A DNA stretch of 64,000 bases from UBA2112 sp964488555 (GCA_964488555.1 CAZAUF010000004.1:1-64000); one strand, 5' to 3'; shown: positions 16,584 through 24,560, counted from the first letter of the stretch. The notes: generated by a model from the sequence alone, not told the origin. Numbers and translations are program-made.

Positions 16584-16599
16584 CGTTCGACGTCGAACG
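16584..16599. repeat. 16-bp perfect palindrome upstream of rdgB
   Basis: CGTTCGACGTCGAACG, between rdgB and the small CxxC gene. Function unknown; it lies about 95 nt upstream of the rdgB start, too far to overlap the predicted core promoter. Confidence 0.7.
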
Positions 16600-16654
16600 C
16601 ACGTTTTGGTGCTGATGACACAAACCCTATGTCAGTAGATGATCCAACCTTATG

Positions 16655-16852
16655 CTAGTCTGCCCCTGGCCAGTAGGTATTCGCCCCAATATTTTGGGAA
16701 ACCTCTCTGAACCCCTTGCCGTTAGCATTAGGACACCAGTACTCATCATTGATGCCGCTGGTAATGGCAGCATGCCGACCCTTAGGCTGACCGCAATTGC
16801 GACATTTCCGCACGTCGGCACTACCGTCTCGGGCATAGCGACCATTCATCAT
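16655..16852 (-). CDS. Small CxxC protein (possible zinc ribbon)
   Basis: 65 residues with KCRNCGQPKGRHA followed about 20 residues later by YWCPNANGKGF, so three cysteines plus a histidine could bind one metal. A strong GTGGAGGGAAG site precedes the two adjacent ATGs (16852 and 16849). No known family, but codon use and the ribosome site support a real gene. It stands alone between rdgB and tRNA-Met. Confidence 0.7.
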   Translation of the reverse strand: MMNGRYARDGSADVRKCRNCGQPKGRHAAITSGINDEYWCPNANGKGFREVSQNIGANTYWPGAD

Positions 16853-17004
16853 GTACTTCCCTCCACGTTGATTGCTTGCGAAACATATCGCTGCAAATGA
16901 GGACGAGCTTAGAATAACAATATTCTTATCAGTATATCAAGCATAAACACAAAGAGACTTTACAGGAAACTGTGCTGGTAATCCAAAATCAATCACAAAG
17001 AAAA

Positions 17005-17025
17005 ACGGCCACATCATGTGACCGT
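17005..17025 (-). terminator. Terminator of tRNA-Met
   Basis: ACGGTCACAT/ATGTGGCCGT stem downstream of the tRNA on the minus strand, followed by TTTTTC. Confidence 0.8.
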
Positions 17026-17032
17026 CTTTCTT

Positions 17033-17109
17033 TGGTAGCAGCGACAAGGATTGAACTTGTGACCTTAGGCTTATGAGTCCTACGCTCTAACCAACTGAGC
17101 TACGCTGCC
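17033..17109 (-). tRNA. tRNA-Met (CAT), elongator
   Basis: Complete cloverleaf beginning GGCAGCG with encoded CCA. Acceptor stem GGCAGCG/CGCTGCT, D-arm GCTCAGTTGGTTAGAGC, anticodon loop CTCATAA, T-arm ACAAG-TTCAATC-CTTGT. The anticodon stem TAGGA/GCCTA has an A31-G39 mismatch next to the loop. Assigned as elongator because the initiator and Ile2 forms are found elsewhere in the window. Confidence 0.9.
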
Positions 17110-17183
17110 TCGTCGGAACTCACTTTCGAGACCTCGTTTCGCCGCAAGCGGCAAAAGCTTCGTCTCTTCGTTGTTCCTCCTCT

Positions 17184-17240
17184 CAATTTTACAAACAGCA
17201 AGCTTGGTTTGTAAAATTGGCGACGAACTAACGTTCGTCG
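17184..17240. repeat. Two adjacent inverted repeats upstream of tRNA-Met
   Basis: A perfect 13-bp repeat CAATTTTACAAAC/GTTTGTAAAATTG (17184-17219) followed directly by an 8-bp repeat CGACGAAC/GTTCGTCG (17221-17240). They lie between the 49-aa gene and tRNA-Met and may terminate transcription of the former; there is also a small GCCGC/GCGGC hairpin at 17141-17152. Confidence 0.7.
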
Positions 17241-17283
17241 TTATTAGGGCAAAGACGATTGTAACAGATACGGGTGAAGATTT

Positions 17284-17433
17284 CTAGAGTTCGACGTTGT
17301 CGACGGCTGCTTCGCGGCGGGCGAGAAAGGCACGTAGTTCAGCTGAGGTGCGTGGGCGGTTCCAGGTAGCGAGGCTGATAACCCTGAAAGCTTTCTCAAA
17401 TTCAGCAGTTTTTGTAGAGAGGATTTTTGTCAT
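17284..17433 (-). CDS. Small basic hypothetical protein (49 aa)
   Basis: Short frame starting MTKILSTKTAEFEKAF and ending AAVDNVEL, rich in Ala/Arg with a likely helix ATWNRPRTSAELRAFLARR. Codon choice resembles the neighbours. The ribosome site is weak (AAAGGGT about 11 nt upstream). No family recognised; position between an inverted-repeat cluster and a divergent operon supports an independent unit. Confidence 0.55.
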   Translation of the reverse strand: MTKILSTKTAEFEKAFRVISLATWNRPRTSAELRAFLARREAAVDNVEL

Positions 17434-17563
17434 TGTGGTGGACCCTTTTTTTGTTTTTATAAATGTCTGTATTTAAAATAGCATAAACATATTAAAAAAG
17501 CAATAGTTTTTGCGCAAATAGTACTTCTTATGGTAAAATTGCCCAAAAGGACAAGATAAACAT

Positions 17564-18298
17564 ATGGCAAACTTCGACCTTATCACCTCTCTCGCCATCG
17601 TCCTGTTGGCGGCGGCGACTCATGCCAGTTTCCAGCTCAGCGTCAGCATGCTCACCCTGCTCAGCGGTCATGCCCTTGGTCGCAAAACCGCGCACTTGCG
17701 TCTGATGCGTCTGGTTGGTAGCTTCACGCTCGGTGCTGGGCTCATCACCATGCTCCTACTTTCGACTATCGCACTCGCGCTAAACCTGCTACTTCCTGAG
17801 CGCACGCCGCTACTTGTCTGGGCCGCTTTTGCCGGTGGCGTTGTCGGTGTGGGGCTCTCGGTTTGGCTGTTTTATTTTCGTCGCGAACCGGGTACCTCGC
17901 TGTGGGTGCCACGTAACTTTGCACGTTTTCTGAGTGACCGGGCAAAAGCAACCAAAAGCAGTGCCGAGTCGTTCAGCTTGGGACTTGCCAGCGTGTTGGG
18001 CGAGCTGCTGTTTATATTCGCACCGGTAGCCATAGCCGCTCTCGTTCTCGTCCAGCTTCCACCTATGTGGCAACTGATTGGCGTGCTGCTCTATGCTGCC
18101 GTTTCTCTGCTGCCACTGCTTGTCGTCGGTCTACTTATCGGTGGTGGACACAAGCTGAGCAATATCCAGCGATGGCGTGAATCCAACAAAAATTTCCTGC
18201 AATTTGCAGCTGGTAGCGGCCTTTTGATACTCGGTGCTTACGTCTACGTGGAACGCGTCCTCACCGTCGCCGTCGTCAGCACGCTAGGGGGCCAGTAA
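17564..18298 (+). CDS. Six-TM integral membrane protein, first gene of flavoprotein block
   Basis: 244 residues with about six hydrophobic segments (near 7-33, 47-73, 82-103, 135-160, 165-190, 215-240) and a basic cytoplasmic loop (about 115-128). The overall arrangement recalls small transporter/redox-relay membrane families such as LysE or CcdA, but no cysteine or diagnostic motif is present, so the function is unknown. An AAAGGAC site precedes the ATG. Its TAA overlaps the next ATG (TAATG), indicating translational coupling to the ATP-cone gene. Confidence 0.8.
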   Translation: MANFDLITSLAIVLLAAATHASFQLSVSMLTLLSGHALGRKTAHLRLMRLVGSFTLGAGLITMLLLSTIALALNLLLPERTPLLVWAAFAGGVVGVGLSVWLFYFRREPGTSLWVPRNFARFLSDRAKATKSSAESFSLGLASVLGELLFIFAPVAIAALVLVQLPPMWQLIGVLLYAAVSLLPLLVVGLLIGGGHKLSNIQRWRESNKNFLQFAAGSGLLILGAYVYVERVLTVAVVSTLGGQ

Positions 18299-18582
18299 TG
18301 GGACTTGCTGTCGATGTCGTCAAGCGTTCCGGGAAACGTCCGACCGAAAAGTTCGATCGCGACAAACTACTCCATAGCGTTCGTGCGGCCTGTCTCAGTG
18401 TGCGCACCCCTGAAGGCGAAGCCGAATCAACCGCTGCTAACGTGACACATGCCGTCGTGCTGTGGATTGACACCAAACCAGCCGTTACCAGCCACGACAT
18501 CCGTCGCTTGGCAAGCCAGCACCTACGTCGGTATCACCCAGAAGCCGCCTACCTATATCAAAATCATAGAACCATCATATAA
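18298..18582 (+). CDS. Stand-alone ATP-cone domain protein
   Basis: 94 residues that consist almost entirely of an ATP-cone, the ATP/dATP-sensing domain of ribonucleotide reductases and NrdR: VVKRSGKRPTEKFDRDKLLHS at the start and the HLRRYHPEAAYLYQNHR end pattern. There is no zinc ribbon (not NrdR) and no reductase domain. The start codon overlaps the stop of the upstream membrane protein and the stop TAA overlaps the AAGGAG site of the downstream flavoprotein gene, so the three genes form one tight operon. It may give that module nucleotide-dependent control. Confidence 0.85.
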   Translation: MGLAVDVVKRSGKRPTEKFDRDKLLHSVRAACLSVRTPEGEAESTAANVTHAVVLWIDTKPAVTSHDIRRLASQHLRRYHPEAAYLYQNHRTII

Positions 18583-18592
18583 GGAGTTTCTC

Positions 18593-19963
18593 GTGGCAAA
18601 ACCTAAATTCGACTTTGACCTTATCGTTATCGGCAGCGGTGCTGGCGGCAGTGCAGCGGCGACCATTGCTGCACACGAGGGAAAGCGCGTCGCCATCGTC
18701 GAAGCTGACGTATTTGGCGGTACCAGCCCGAACTGGGGTGATGTACCCACCAAAGCTCTGCTGCATGCTGCACAGCTATACGACGATGCCCGTAATGGCT
18801 CACGATTTGGATTGCGTTCCAGTGCCCTCGGTTATAACTTCCCGTCCGTTCAAGCGTGGAAAGAACTGGCTGTCAAACGAACCGGCGCGGGCGGCAATCG
18901 CAAGTACTACGAAAACGAAGGAATTACCACGCTGCATGGCACAGCACACTTCCTGTCACCGCATGAAATCAGCGTCAACCGCCGCAACTACTCCGCCGCA
19001 TCGTTTGTCGTTGCTACCGGTTCGGATTGGGTCGTTCCAGATATCCATGGCATCACCGACGCGGGATACGTCACGCCGCGCGCTATTTTGGAAGTCACGC
19101 GTCCGCCCAAATCGATCTATATCATTGGTGGCGGCACCACAGCTGTCGAGCTGGCACAGCTGCTGTCTATCTTTGGCACCAAAGTCTATATCGCTGAAAT
19201 CGCCTCTCGCCTGCTCCCCGACTACGACAATGAAGCAGGGGAGTTGCTCGAAAAACGCCTCTCCGATCAAAAAGACGTCACCGTCCTCACACAGACACGC
19301 ACCCTCACAATCGAAAAAGAAAACATTGCTCGACGCGTCACCTATACCCGGGGCGGACACGAACATAGTTTGCGTGTCAACGAAGTCTTGATTGCCGCTG
19401 GTCGTACACCCAACGTCGACCTCGGCCTGGAAAACGCAGGTGTCGCCTATACTGCCAAAGGCGTCGAGGTCAACGACTTTTTGCAAACGACCGCCAAGCA
19501 CATCTATGCCGCCGGTGATGTACTGGGACGTCATGGATTTACCCACACCGCGCTGCTCGAAAGTCGCATCGTGGCCAGCAACCTGCTCTCAAAACACAAG
19601 CTTATCCCCGACTACGCTGCCACGCCGCGCGTCGTGTTCACCAATCCGTCCGTTGCGTCTGTCGGCATGACCGAAGATGACTGCTTGCGTCGAGACTTGA
19701 ACATCCGCAAGGCAATCGCACCGTTTGGACTCATCGCTCGCAGCAACACCAGCGATTTTCATGACGGCTTCGTCAAGCTCATCACCGACAAAAAAGGCGT
19801 GTTGCTTGGTGCAACTGTGGTGGCACCAGAATCAGGAGAAATCATTCACGAACTGGCACTTGCTATCAAATACGGCTTGACCGCCGCACAATTAGCCACC
19901 ACTCCTCACGCCTTCCTGACGTGGAGCGAAGCGGTTCGTGTTTGCGCCAGCAAATTAAGCTAA
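18593..19963 (+). CDS. Dihydrolipoamide-dehydrogenase-like flavoprotein lacking the redox disulfide
   Basis: 456 residues with the full pyridine nucleotide-disulfide reductase fold: FAD motif GSGAGGSAAA (14-23), NAD(P) motif IIGGGTTAVELAQ, second FAD motif IYAAGDVLG and a C-terminal dimerisation domain. The family active site GGTCxNxGCxPTK reads GGTSPNWGDVPTK, so both redox cysteines are replaced (Ser45, Asp50), and the C-terminal catalytic HPTxSE reads FLTWSE. It should therefore bind FAD and NAD(P)H but cannot do disulfide chemistry. GTG start 18593 is fixed by AAGGAG 7 nt upstream. Third gene of the membrane protein/ATP-cone operon. Confidence 0.9.
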   Translation: MAKPKFDFDLIVIGSGAGGSAAATIAAHEGKRVAIVEADVFGGTSPNWGDVPTKALLHAAQLYDDARNGSRFGLRSSALGYNFPSVQAWKELAVKRTGAGGNRKYYENEGITTLHGTAHFLSPHEISVNRRNYSAASFVVATGSDWVVPDIHGITDAGYVTPRAILEVTRPPKSIYIIGGGTTAVELAQLLSIFGTKVYIAEIASRLLPDYDNEAGELLEKRLSDQKDVTVLTQTRTLTIEKENIARRVTYTRGGHEHSLRVNEVLIAAGRTPNVDLGLENAGVAYTAKGVEVNDFLQTTAKHIYAAGDVLGRHGFTHTALLESRIVASNLLSKHKLIPDYAATPRVVFTNPSVASVGMTEDDCLRRDLNIRKAIAPFGLIARSNTSDFHDGFVKLITDKKGVLLGATVVAPESGEIIHELALAIKYGLTAAQLATTPHAFLTWSEAVRVCASKLS

Positions 19964-20003
19964 GCCTCATTCGTGTATAATCATAGGGGGGAGATTTTTG
20001 ACT

Positions 20004-20891
20004 ATGACCGAACATGTTGGCGAGAAGAACACGTTGCAACGAAAAACATTCGCGGCATACGTCTCCGCGTTTGCGGCGACCGCTGCACTATTGGCAGGTT
20101 GCACGAGCGAGGTGGAAGCTACGACACCGCGCACAACCACGGCAACACCGACCACCGAAACGAGTACGCCGATACCCACATCGACAGAGATACCTCGTCC
20201 TACGTCAACACGTACAACCACACCCATAGAAACCGTCACTGCTATTCCGCCCGCGCCGACAGAAATAGAACAACCGCCAGCTACGATCGATTGCCTGGTT
20301 CAAAAATGCATCGCGCTCACTTTCGATGATGGTCCAAGTCCGTACACAGGGCAGTTACTTGATGACCTGGCCGCTCACGACGCCAAAGCCACGTTTTTTG
20401 TGGTAGGAAACCGCATCGCGCAATATGCCGACACCGTCCGAGAGATTCGTGACGGTGGTCACCAGCTTGCTAACCACAGCTGGCGTCACGACAACCTCAC
20501 ATCTATAGGTGCGGCTGCAGCAGCAGCCGACATCGCGCGGACAAACACCGAAATTTTCAATCATACAGGTGTCACACCTGAAATTATGCGTCCACCATAC
20601 GGCGCAACCAATCAAACAGTCATCGATGCGGTCGACATGCCGCAAATCATGTGGTCTGTCGATTCTGAAGACTGGAAATACCGCGACAGTAATTACGTGG
20701 CCAATCACGTGATAAGCAACGCCAAACGAGGCGATATCGTCCTTATGCATGATATTCATCCGACCACGGTCAACGCTGTGCCGCGCATCCTCAGCACTTT
20801 ACGGTCAGATGGTTACCAGCTGGTAACCGTTGATACGCTGCTCGGCACAAACTTGCCGACGGCGAAATACTCGCGACAGCCTCTTGGGTAG
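20004..20891 (+). CDS. Polysaccharide deacetylase lipoprotein (NodB domain)
   Basis: 295 residues. A signal segment ends in lipobox LAGC (Cys near 34), then a Thr/Pro-rich linker (about 40-95) and a NodB homology domain with all five motifs: TFDDGPSP (metal Asp), NHSWRH (two metal His), RPPYG, WSVDSEDW and VLMHDIH. It probably removes N-acetyl groups from peptidoglycan or another wall glycan at the cell surface. ATG 20004 is preferred over TTG 19998 on spacing from the GGGGGGAG site. It lies 40 nt after the flavoprotein gene and may be cotranscribed. Confidence 0.93.
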   Translation: MTEHVGEKNTLQRKTFAAYVSAFAATAALLAGCTSEVEATTPRTTTATPTTETSTPIPTSTEIPRPTSTRTTTPIETVTAIPPAPTEIEQPPATIDCLVQKCIALTFDDGPSPYTGQLLDDLAAHDAKATFFVVGNRIAQYADTVREIRDGGHQLANHSWRHDNLTSIGAAAAAADIARTNTEIFNHTGVTPEIMRPPYGATNQTVIDAVDMPQIMWSVDSEDWKYRDSNYVANHVISNAKRGDIVLMHDIHPTTVNAVPRILSTLRSDGYQLVTVDTLLGTNLPTAKYSRQPLG

Positions 20892-20952
20892 CAATACTGC
20901 AGTCATCTTTTTCACAGACCACCATAAGCGACTATGATTAGATGGTCACATG

Positions 20953-20998
20953 CCCCGGAAGACCGGGGTCGTACATCGTGCCCTTCCGGGCACACGAT
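20953..20998 (+). promoter_or_regulatory. Structured 5' leader of the following gene
   Basis: Two hairpins in a row, CCCCGG/CCGGGG (20953-20968) and an ATCGTG-CCC/GGGCACACGAT stem (20975-20998), immediately before the AGGGAG ribosome site of the gene at 21014. The first could also act as terminator of the deacetylase gene, but no T-run follows. Confidence 0.5.
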
Positions 20999-21013
20999 CC
21001 AGGGAGCTGGTGA

Positions 21014-21385
21014 ATGTCAGATGCGATGAAGGTGAAGCTGTTGTTTATTGCCGACGAGATACGTGACAACTCACAAACCAATCACAATGTCATCGTCGGT
21101 TATGAACCGACGCTCGCAGCCACGCTGAATACAGAACAGCAAGAGCGTGTCATCTCGGAGCTTTGCGCGAGAATCAAAACTATGTGCAAGCAAGACGCAG
21201 ACAGCGACACCCACGTATGTGCCACGGTAAACATACTACACAACAACCGTTCGGCACATGTGATCATCGTCTACGGACGTGAATGTCTCTGTACGACCGA
21301 CGATTTCGATGTGTTTTTTCAAGCAGCGAACAACATCGTCCACAGAGCACGAATCGCGACAATTCGTAAAATGACTCACTGTTAA
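21014..21385 (+). CDS. Hypothetical protein, 123 aa
   Basis: Soluble protein with several cysteines (SELCARIKTMC, THVCATV, RECLC) spread through an alpha/beta-looking sequence; no recognised family. ATG 21014 has AGGGAG 8 nt upstream. The gene sits between two GC-rich hairpins and near a second small gene (21579) that has a similar hairpin leader, so the two may be related in regulation, though they do not resemble each other in sequence. Confidence 0.65.
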   Translation: MSDAMKVKLLFIADEIRDNSQTNHNVIVGYEPTLAATLNTEQQERVISELCARIKTMCKQDADSDTHVCATVNILHNNRSAHVIIVYGRECLCTTDDFDVFFQAANNIVHRARIATIRKMTHC

Positions 21386-21395
21386 GCGGCTCAGG

Positions 21396-21425
21396 CCGCG
21401 GGGGAGCAACGACGCTTCCCCGTGG
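21396..21425 (+). terminator. GC-rich hairpin after the 123-aa gene
   Basis: CCGCGGGGGAGC ... GCTTCCCCGTGG stem; no T-run, so it may be a weak terminator. Confidence 0.5.
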
Positions 21426-21504
21426 TCCGTCCGTCACCATCAAACAGCCAGCTCCCTGCTCCCTCCACATTTGATTTTTGAGTGATAAGTTAGTATAGTA
21501 TACA

Positions 21505-21528
21505 CACACCGAACAACCGTTCGGCGTG
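21505..21528 (+). promoter_or_regulatory. Terminator-like hairpin in the 5' leader of the 94-aa gene
   Basis: CACACCGAAC/GTTCGGCGTG stem with AACC loop followed by TTCTTTTCTG, directly downstream of a TATAGTATAC promoter-like stretch and about 50 nt before the gene. It could act as an attenuator. Confidence 0.5.
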
Positions 21529-21578
21529 TTCTTTTCTGTCCGCCCCCATGGCGAGGCACTACAGCATCAGGAGGCATG

Positions 21579-21863
21579 ATGGCTACGATCGCACTTCGGC
21601 TTCTCATTGGATACCCGATCATCAAAAACTGGCGTGGTTGCAAGCTAGAAACCGACGACACCATCGAAGACGCCGAAAGACGGATAGAGGCTATGGTCGA
21701 AACATTCTACGCTAACGATCCCAATGTCAGAATCGAATCAAATCTGCCGCTTGGCGTAATAGGACTGCGAATGGTTACAGCAGTCAAAGCAGACGATCCG
21801 ACCGTCGATGACCTGTGGCACCGTATCCTCACTGCGGCAAAGGGTGTCCAGACGGTCACCTAA
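21579..21863 (+). CDS. Hypothetical protein, 94 aa
   Basis: Small alpha/beta protein with no recognised domain; segments RLLIGYPIIKNWRGCKLE and TIEDAERRIEAMVETFY suggest a strand-helix arrangement. Two ATGs are adjacent (21576, 21579); the AGGAGG site is too close to the first, so 21579 is chosen. A strong hairpin terminator follows. Confidence 0.65.
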   Translation: MATIALRLLIGYPIIKNWRGCKLETDDTIEDAERRIEAMVETFYANDPNVRIESNLPLGVIGLRMVTAVKADDPTVDDLWHRILTAAKGVQTVT

Positions 21864-21891
21864 CCTGATCGCGCCACTTATTGTGGCACTG

Positions 21892-21932
21892 CCCGCCTAC
21901 TCGCACATTTCGTGCAGGGTAGGCGGGTCTTT
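21892..21932 (+). terminator. Rho-independent terminator
   Basis: 9-bp stem CCCGCCTAC/GTAGGCGGG with an inner CGCAC/GTGC pairing, followed by TCTTTC; serves the 94-aa gene and probably the convergent arsR gene. Confidence 0.85.
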
Positions 21933-21942
21933 CATTTCTGCC

Positions 21943-22260
21943 CTACGCGTCTACCGCTCGTTCCAATGCTTCAACCATCGGATTGCGATGATTCACTCGA
22001 TAATATACATGTTTGCCATCACGCTCACGGATGACCAGTTCCGCCTGCCTCAGCACTTTTAGATGCTGTGATGCCAGCGGATCCGATATGTCCATGAGTC
22101 GCGCGACATCGCCAACTCTTATAGGTCTTCCGCGGAGCAGAGCGCGAAAAATCAAACAGCGGTTCGGTTCGCTCAATGCATCAAATGCGGTCGTCATGCG
22201 CGTCACGTCGATGTGCCGGACATGCTGCTGTAAGCGATGATGCTCGGCAGGAGTTAACAT
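21943..22260 (-). CDS. ArsR-family winged-helix transcriptional regulator
   Basis: 105 residues with the ArsR-type core: ALSEPNRCLIFRALL, helix-turn-helix RVGDVARLMDISDPLASQHLKVLRQAELV and wing RERDGKHVYYRV. The helix that carries the metal-binding ELCVCDL in ArsR/SmtB reads PIRVGDVAR with no cysteine, so it is not a classical metal sensor. Its ATG lies 1 nt past the stop of the ferredoxin-reductase-like gene, making a two-gene operon; autoregulation of that pair is likely. Confidence 0.9.
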   Translation of the reverse strand: MLTPAEHHRLQQHVRHIDVTRMTTAFDALSEPNRCLIFRALLRGRPIRVGDVARLMDISDPLASQHLKVLRQAELVIRERDGKHVYYRVNHRNPMVEALERAVDA

Positions 22261-22261
22261 G

Positions 22262-22948
22262 TCAGATTCCTTCGTAGCCAGGGAAGTCGTCTGTCTTCAG
22301 CGACTCCTTACCCACACCCAAATCAGCCAGCTGTACCGCTAAGCTCGCCACCATCGGCTCCGGACCCGATATGTAAATCAGCGGGTCGGTCACCGCGTCA
22401 GCGTACTGCTTGATCATATTGCCATCGATGGTTTCAGGACTGGTCACATATTCTACCCGCACATTTGGATTGTTGGCCACAAGGGTATCCAGCTCATCCT
22501 TAAATGGCACCTCACCTTCGCGGTTACCATATAGCAATGTCGCTTTGATAGGTGAACCTTGATTGGCAGCTTCGATCAAAATGGAGCGAAACGGCGTGAT
22601 ACCTATACCGCCAGCCACGAAAATATAATTGCGTGAAAAGTCGTCGACGACAAACCCGCCTTCCGGCCCGTCGGCTTCCACCTGCTCGCCTGACTCCAGC
22701 GCGTCGAGTGCTCGCTTGAAGCTGCTGCCGTTGTCGCCAGCCAAGCGCGTGCTGATCATCACATGGCCTTCGGATGGCGCACTCGAGCATGTAAACCAGC
22801 GTTCGGTGCCACGGTCGTCAGCATCGGCATGAGGAAGCACGTAGTGGAAGTACTGACCAGGCTGCCAGGTTAGGGGAGTTTCAGGTCGAAATACAAACGA
22901 AACGACGTCCGCAGCGACCGGTTGTTTGTTCATAAGAGTCAATTTCAT
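22262..22948 (-). CDS. Ferredoxin-NADP reductase-type flavoprotein
   Basis: 228 residues: an FAD-binding barrel with RWFTCSSAPSEG (FAD motif RxxTxxS) and a nucleotide domain with GGIGITPFRSI and the terminal DDFPGYEGI. It should transfer electrons between NAD(P)H and a small carrier or partner. There is no 2Fe-2S domain and no partner gene here. It is the first gene of an operon with a cysteine-free ArsR regulator, which suggests induction by an unknown signal. Confidence 0.9.
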   Translation of the reverse strand: MKLTLMNKQPVAADVVSFVFRPETPLTWQPGQYFHYVLPHADADDRGTERWFTCSSAPSEGHVMISTRLAGDNGSSFKRALDALESGEQVEADGPEGGFVVDDFSRNYIFVAGGIGITPFRSILIEAANQGSPIKATLLYGNREGEVPFKDELDTLVANNPNVRVEYVTSPETIDGNMIKQYADAVTDPLIYISGPEPMVASLAVQLADLGVGKESLKTDDFPGYEGI

Positions 22949-23369
22949 AGTTAAATACCTGTTTAAATGTAAGTTTCATTGTAATCCCATCTACCATGAA
23001 TGTCAAAACTGTATCTGAAATAATTCACAAAGTTTTTACAGCCACACATCGATTGAGCTCGTAGTTTTTCACCTTCGTAACCTTGTTCTTATCTTATAAA
23101 AGAACGTTTGTTCCATTTTGGTTGACTGCTGCAAGCAGCACACCGTCAATGTCGAGATATATATTCATTATGAATAATCCAATGGAAAATTTGATAGCAA
23201 TTTCATACTGCTACAAGCTCGTGAGAGCCTCTATGACGCATGATAACATGCGACACGTAACCATACCCATCAATACAAAAATTCTCGTTCAAGTTTCTCT
23301 CTTGAAGGTTTGTTTCGTATCTGTTAATTGCACTGCTGCCTATCTGAGTAGTGTTCGTGAGCACAAGCT
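22949..23369. other. AT-rich intergenic region with a gene remnant
   Basis: About 420 bp between the ferredoxin-reductase gene and the membrane protein gene, lower in GC than the flanks. It must hold the promoter of the reductase-arsR pair near 22960-23000. The only coding trace is a short HAD-like start (23094-23168, minus). I see no RNA gene or strong hairpin. Confidence 0.6.
23094..23168 (-). pseudogene. Remnant of a HAD-like hydrolase start
   Basis: A 24-codon frame reading MNIYLDIDGVLLAAVNQNG before an in-frame stop. LDIDGVLL is the classic HAD motif I at the usual distance from the start, but the rest of the domain is missing and no continuation is seen in other frames. Confidence 0.5.
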
Positions 23370-24296
23370 TTAATTACCGTACTCATTAACTTTATCAAAA
23401 TCATAGCCGCTAAACAGGTGTCTCATATCACACCCCATGCCAAGGGTTGCGGTCTTGAAGTTTTGCTCGTACCGCTTCAACGAGGCGTTCCATTCGCGTG
23501 CTTTACTGTTGTACTTCGCAACAACGCTTTCATATTCGTCCGTGCCGATGTAATGAATAATGTGAGCACTACTCGGTTTACCTCCGAGCTTTGTTTCCAA
23601 CCTTGATTTAGGTGATTCATAATACCTGTACCACATAGGGGAGCATTCATCGTCTTTCTTCTGCTTCTCTGTATAGCTTGAGCCCGTACTACTTGTTGCA
23701 TTACCCGACACTTGCGGTGGTTTATCAGCTAACTTTGTCATTTTACCCTGCCCGTTACTTGCACAATAGTCTTTGCTATTCTTCGTAAAACCAGTCTGTG
23801 GATTCTTAAATTGCTCGTCAGTATAGTACCTGTATGACCCATTCGAGCAATACATATACTGCCAACGTTTAGTCTTTTTGTTAGCTTCTTTTATCTGCTC
23901 TACTTGGTTCTGCGAAGTGTTTTCGGGCTGCCAAACACCCGCTATAGATATGGGCACACCGATAAACAACCCTAGACAGGTGCAAACAAACAATACAGCC
24001 CTGGATGTACGTATAAATAGCACCTTGCTCCTACGCAACAGCCAAACCACCGCGAAGAATATGGCGGCAATAGTGAGAATTATTGCGAGCACAAGGTTGT
24101 TCGCGCCTCTTGCGGTCATCTCTGCAGGGGCCATCATCGCCACGACGGCGGAAAGCAAAAGCGCGGCCAGAATAACCGCTACGACACTCCACATAAAACA
24201 CCATAAACACACATAGACTGCCACCTTGAATGCATTTAGTAGCTTTTGCTTTACGCTAGGACGATGTTTACTATTCGATTTTTTCTTGGACTTCAT
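23370..24296 (-). CDS. Hypothetical membrane protein with extracytoplasmic Cys-containing domain
   Basis: 308 residues: a Lys/Ser-rich start, three TM segments (about 24-56, 68-88, 96-118), then a hydrophilic domain of about 190 residues with conserved-looking pairs of cysteines (YCSNGSYRYY, YCASNGQG, DECSPMWYRYYE, GMGCDMRH) probably outside the cell. No family recognised. Lower GC than the neighbours suggests acquisition. Stand-alone, upstream of the initiator tRNA on the same strand as it. Confidence 0.7.
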   Translation of the reverse strand: MKSKKKSNSKHRPSVKQKLLNAFKVAVYVCLWCFMWSVVAVILAALLLSAVVAMMAPAEMTARGANNLVLAIILTIAAIFFAVVWLLRRSKVLFIRTSRAVLFVCTCLGLFIGVPISIAGVWQPENTSQNQVEQIKEANKKTKRWQYMYCSNGSYRYYTDEQFKNPQTGFTKNSKDYCASNGQGKMTKLADKPPQVSGNATSSTGSSYTEKQKKDDECSPMWYRYYESPKSRLETKLGGKPSSAHIIHYIGTDEYESVVAKYNSKAREWNASLKRYEQNFKTATLGMGCDMRHLFSGYDFDKVNEYGN

Positions 24297-24402
24297 AGAT
24301 TGCTTACGATTTCATGTAATTATAGCATTTGCAAAGATAAAAGACAGATGAGATAAGTTGTGGCAGTCGTAAGTTTAAGCCCGTACACCTAGCATAGAAA
24401 AA

Positions 24403-24426
24403 ATCCCCAGCCATTTGACTGCGGAT
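24403..24426 (-). terminator. Terminator of the initiator tRNA
   Basis: ATCCGCAG/CTGGGGAT stem followed by TTTTTTC on the minus strand, 7 nt after the encoded CCA. Confidence 0.85.
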
Positions 24427-24432
24427 CTTTTC

Positions 24433-24511
<79 letters not shown>

Positions 24512-24560
24512 GCATATGTTGTCTATGATATCACACTATCTGTTATCTGGCAAGACGTGT

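Noticed and set aside
16584..16599. Palindrome CGTTCGACGTCGAACG as an SOS box
   Set aside because: The arms are in the reverse order of the actinobacterial TCGAAC-N4-GTTCGA box and it is far from any core promoter.
23083..23373. 96-codon plus-strand frame in the AT-rich gap
   Set aside because: No ribosome site, odd composition and antisense to the HAD remnant; overlaps the end of the next gene.
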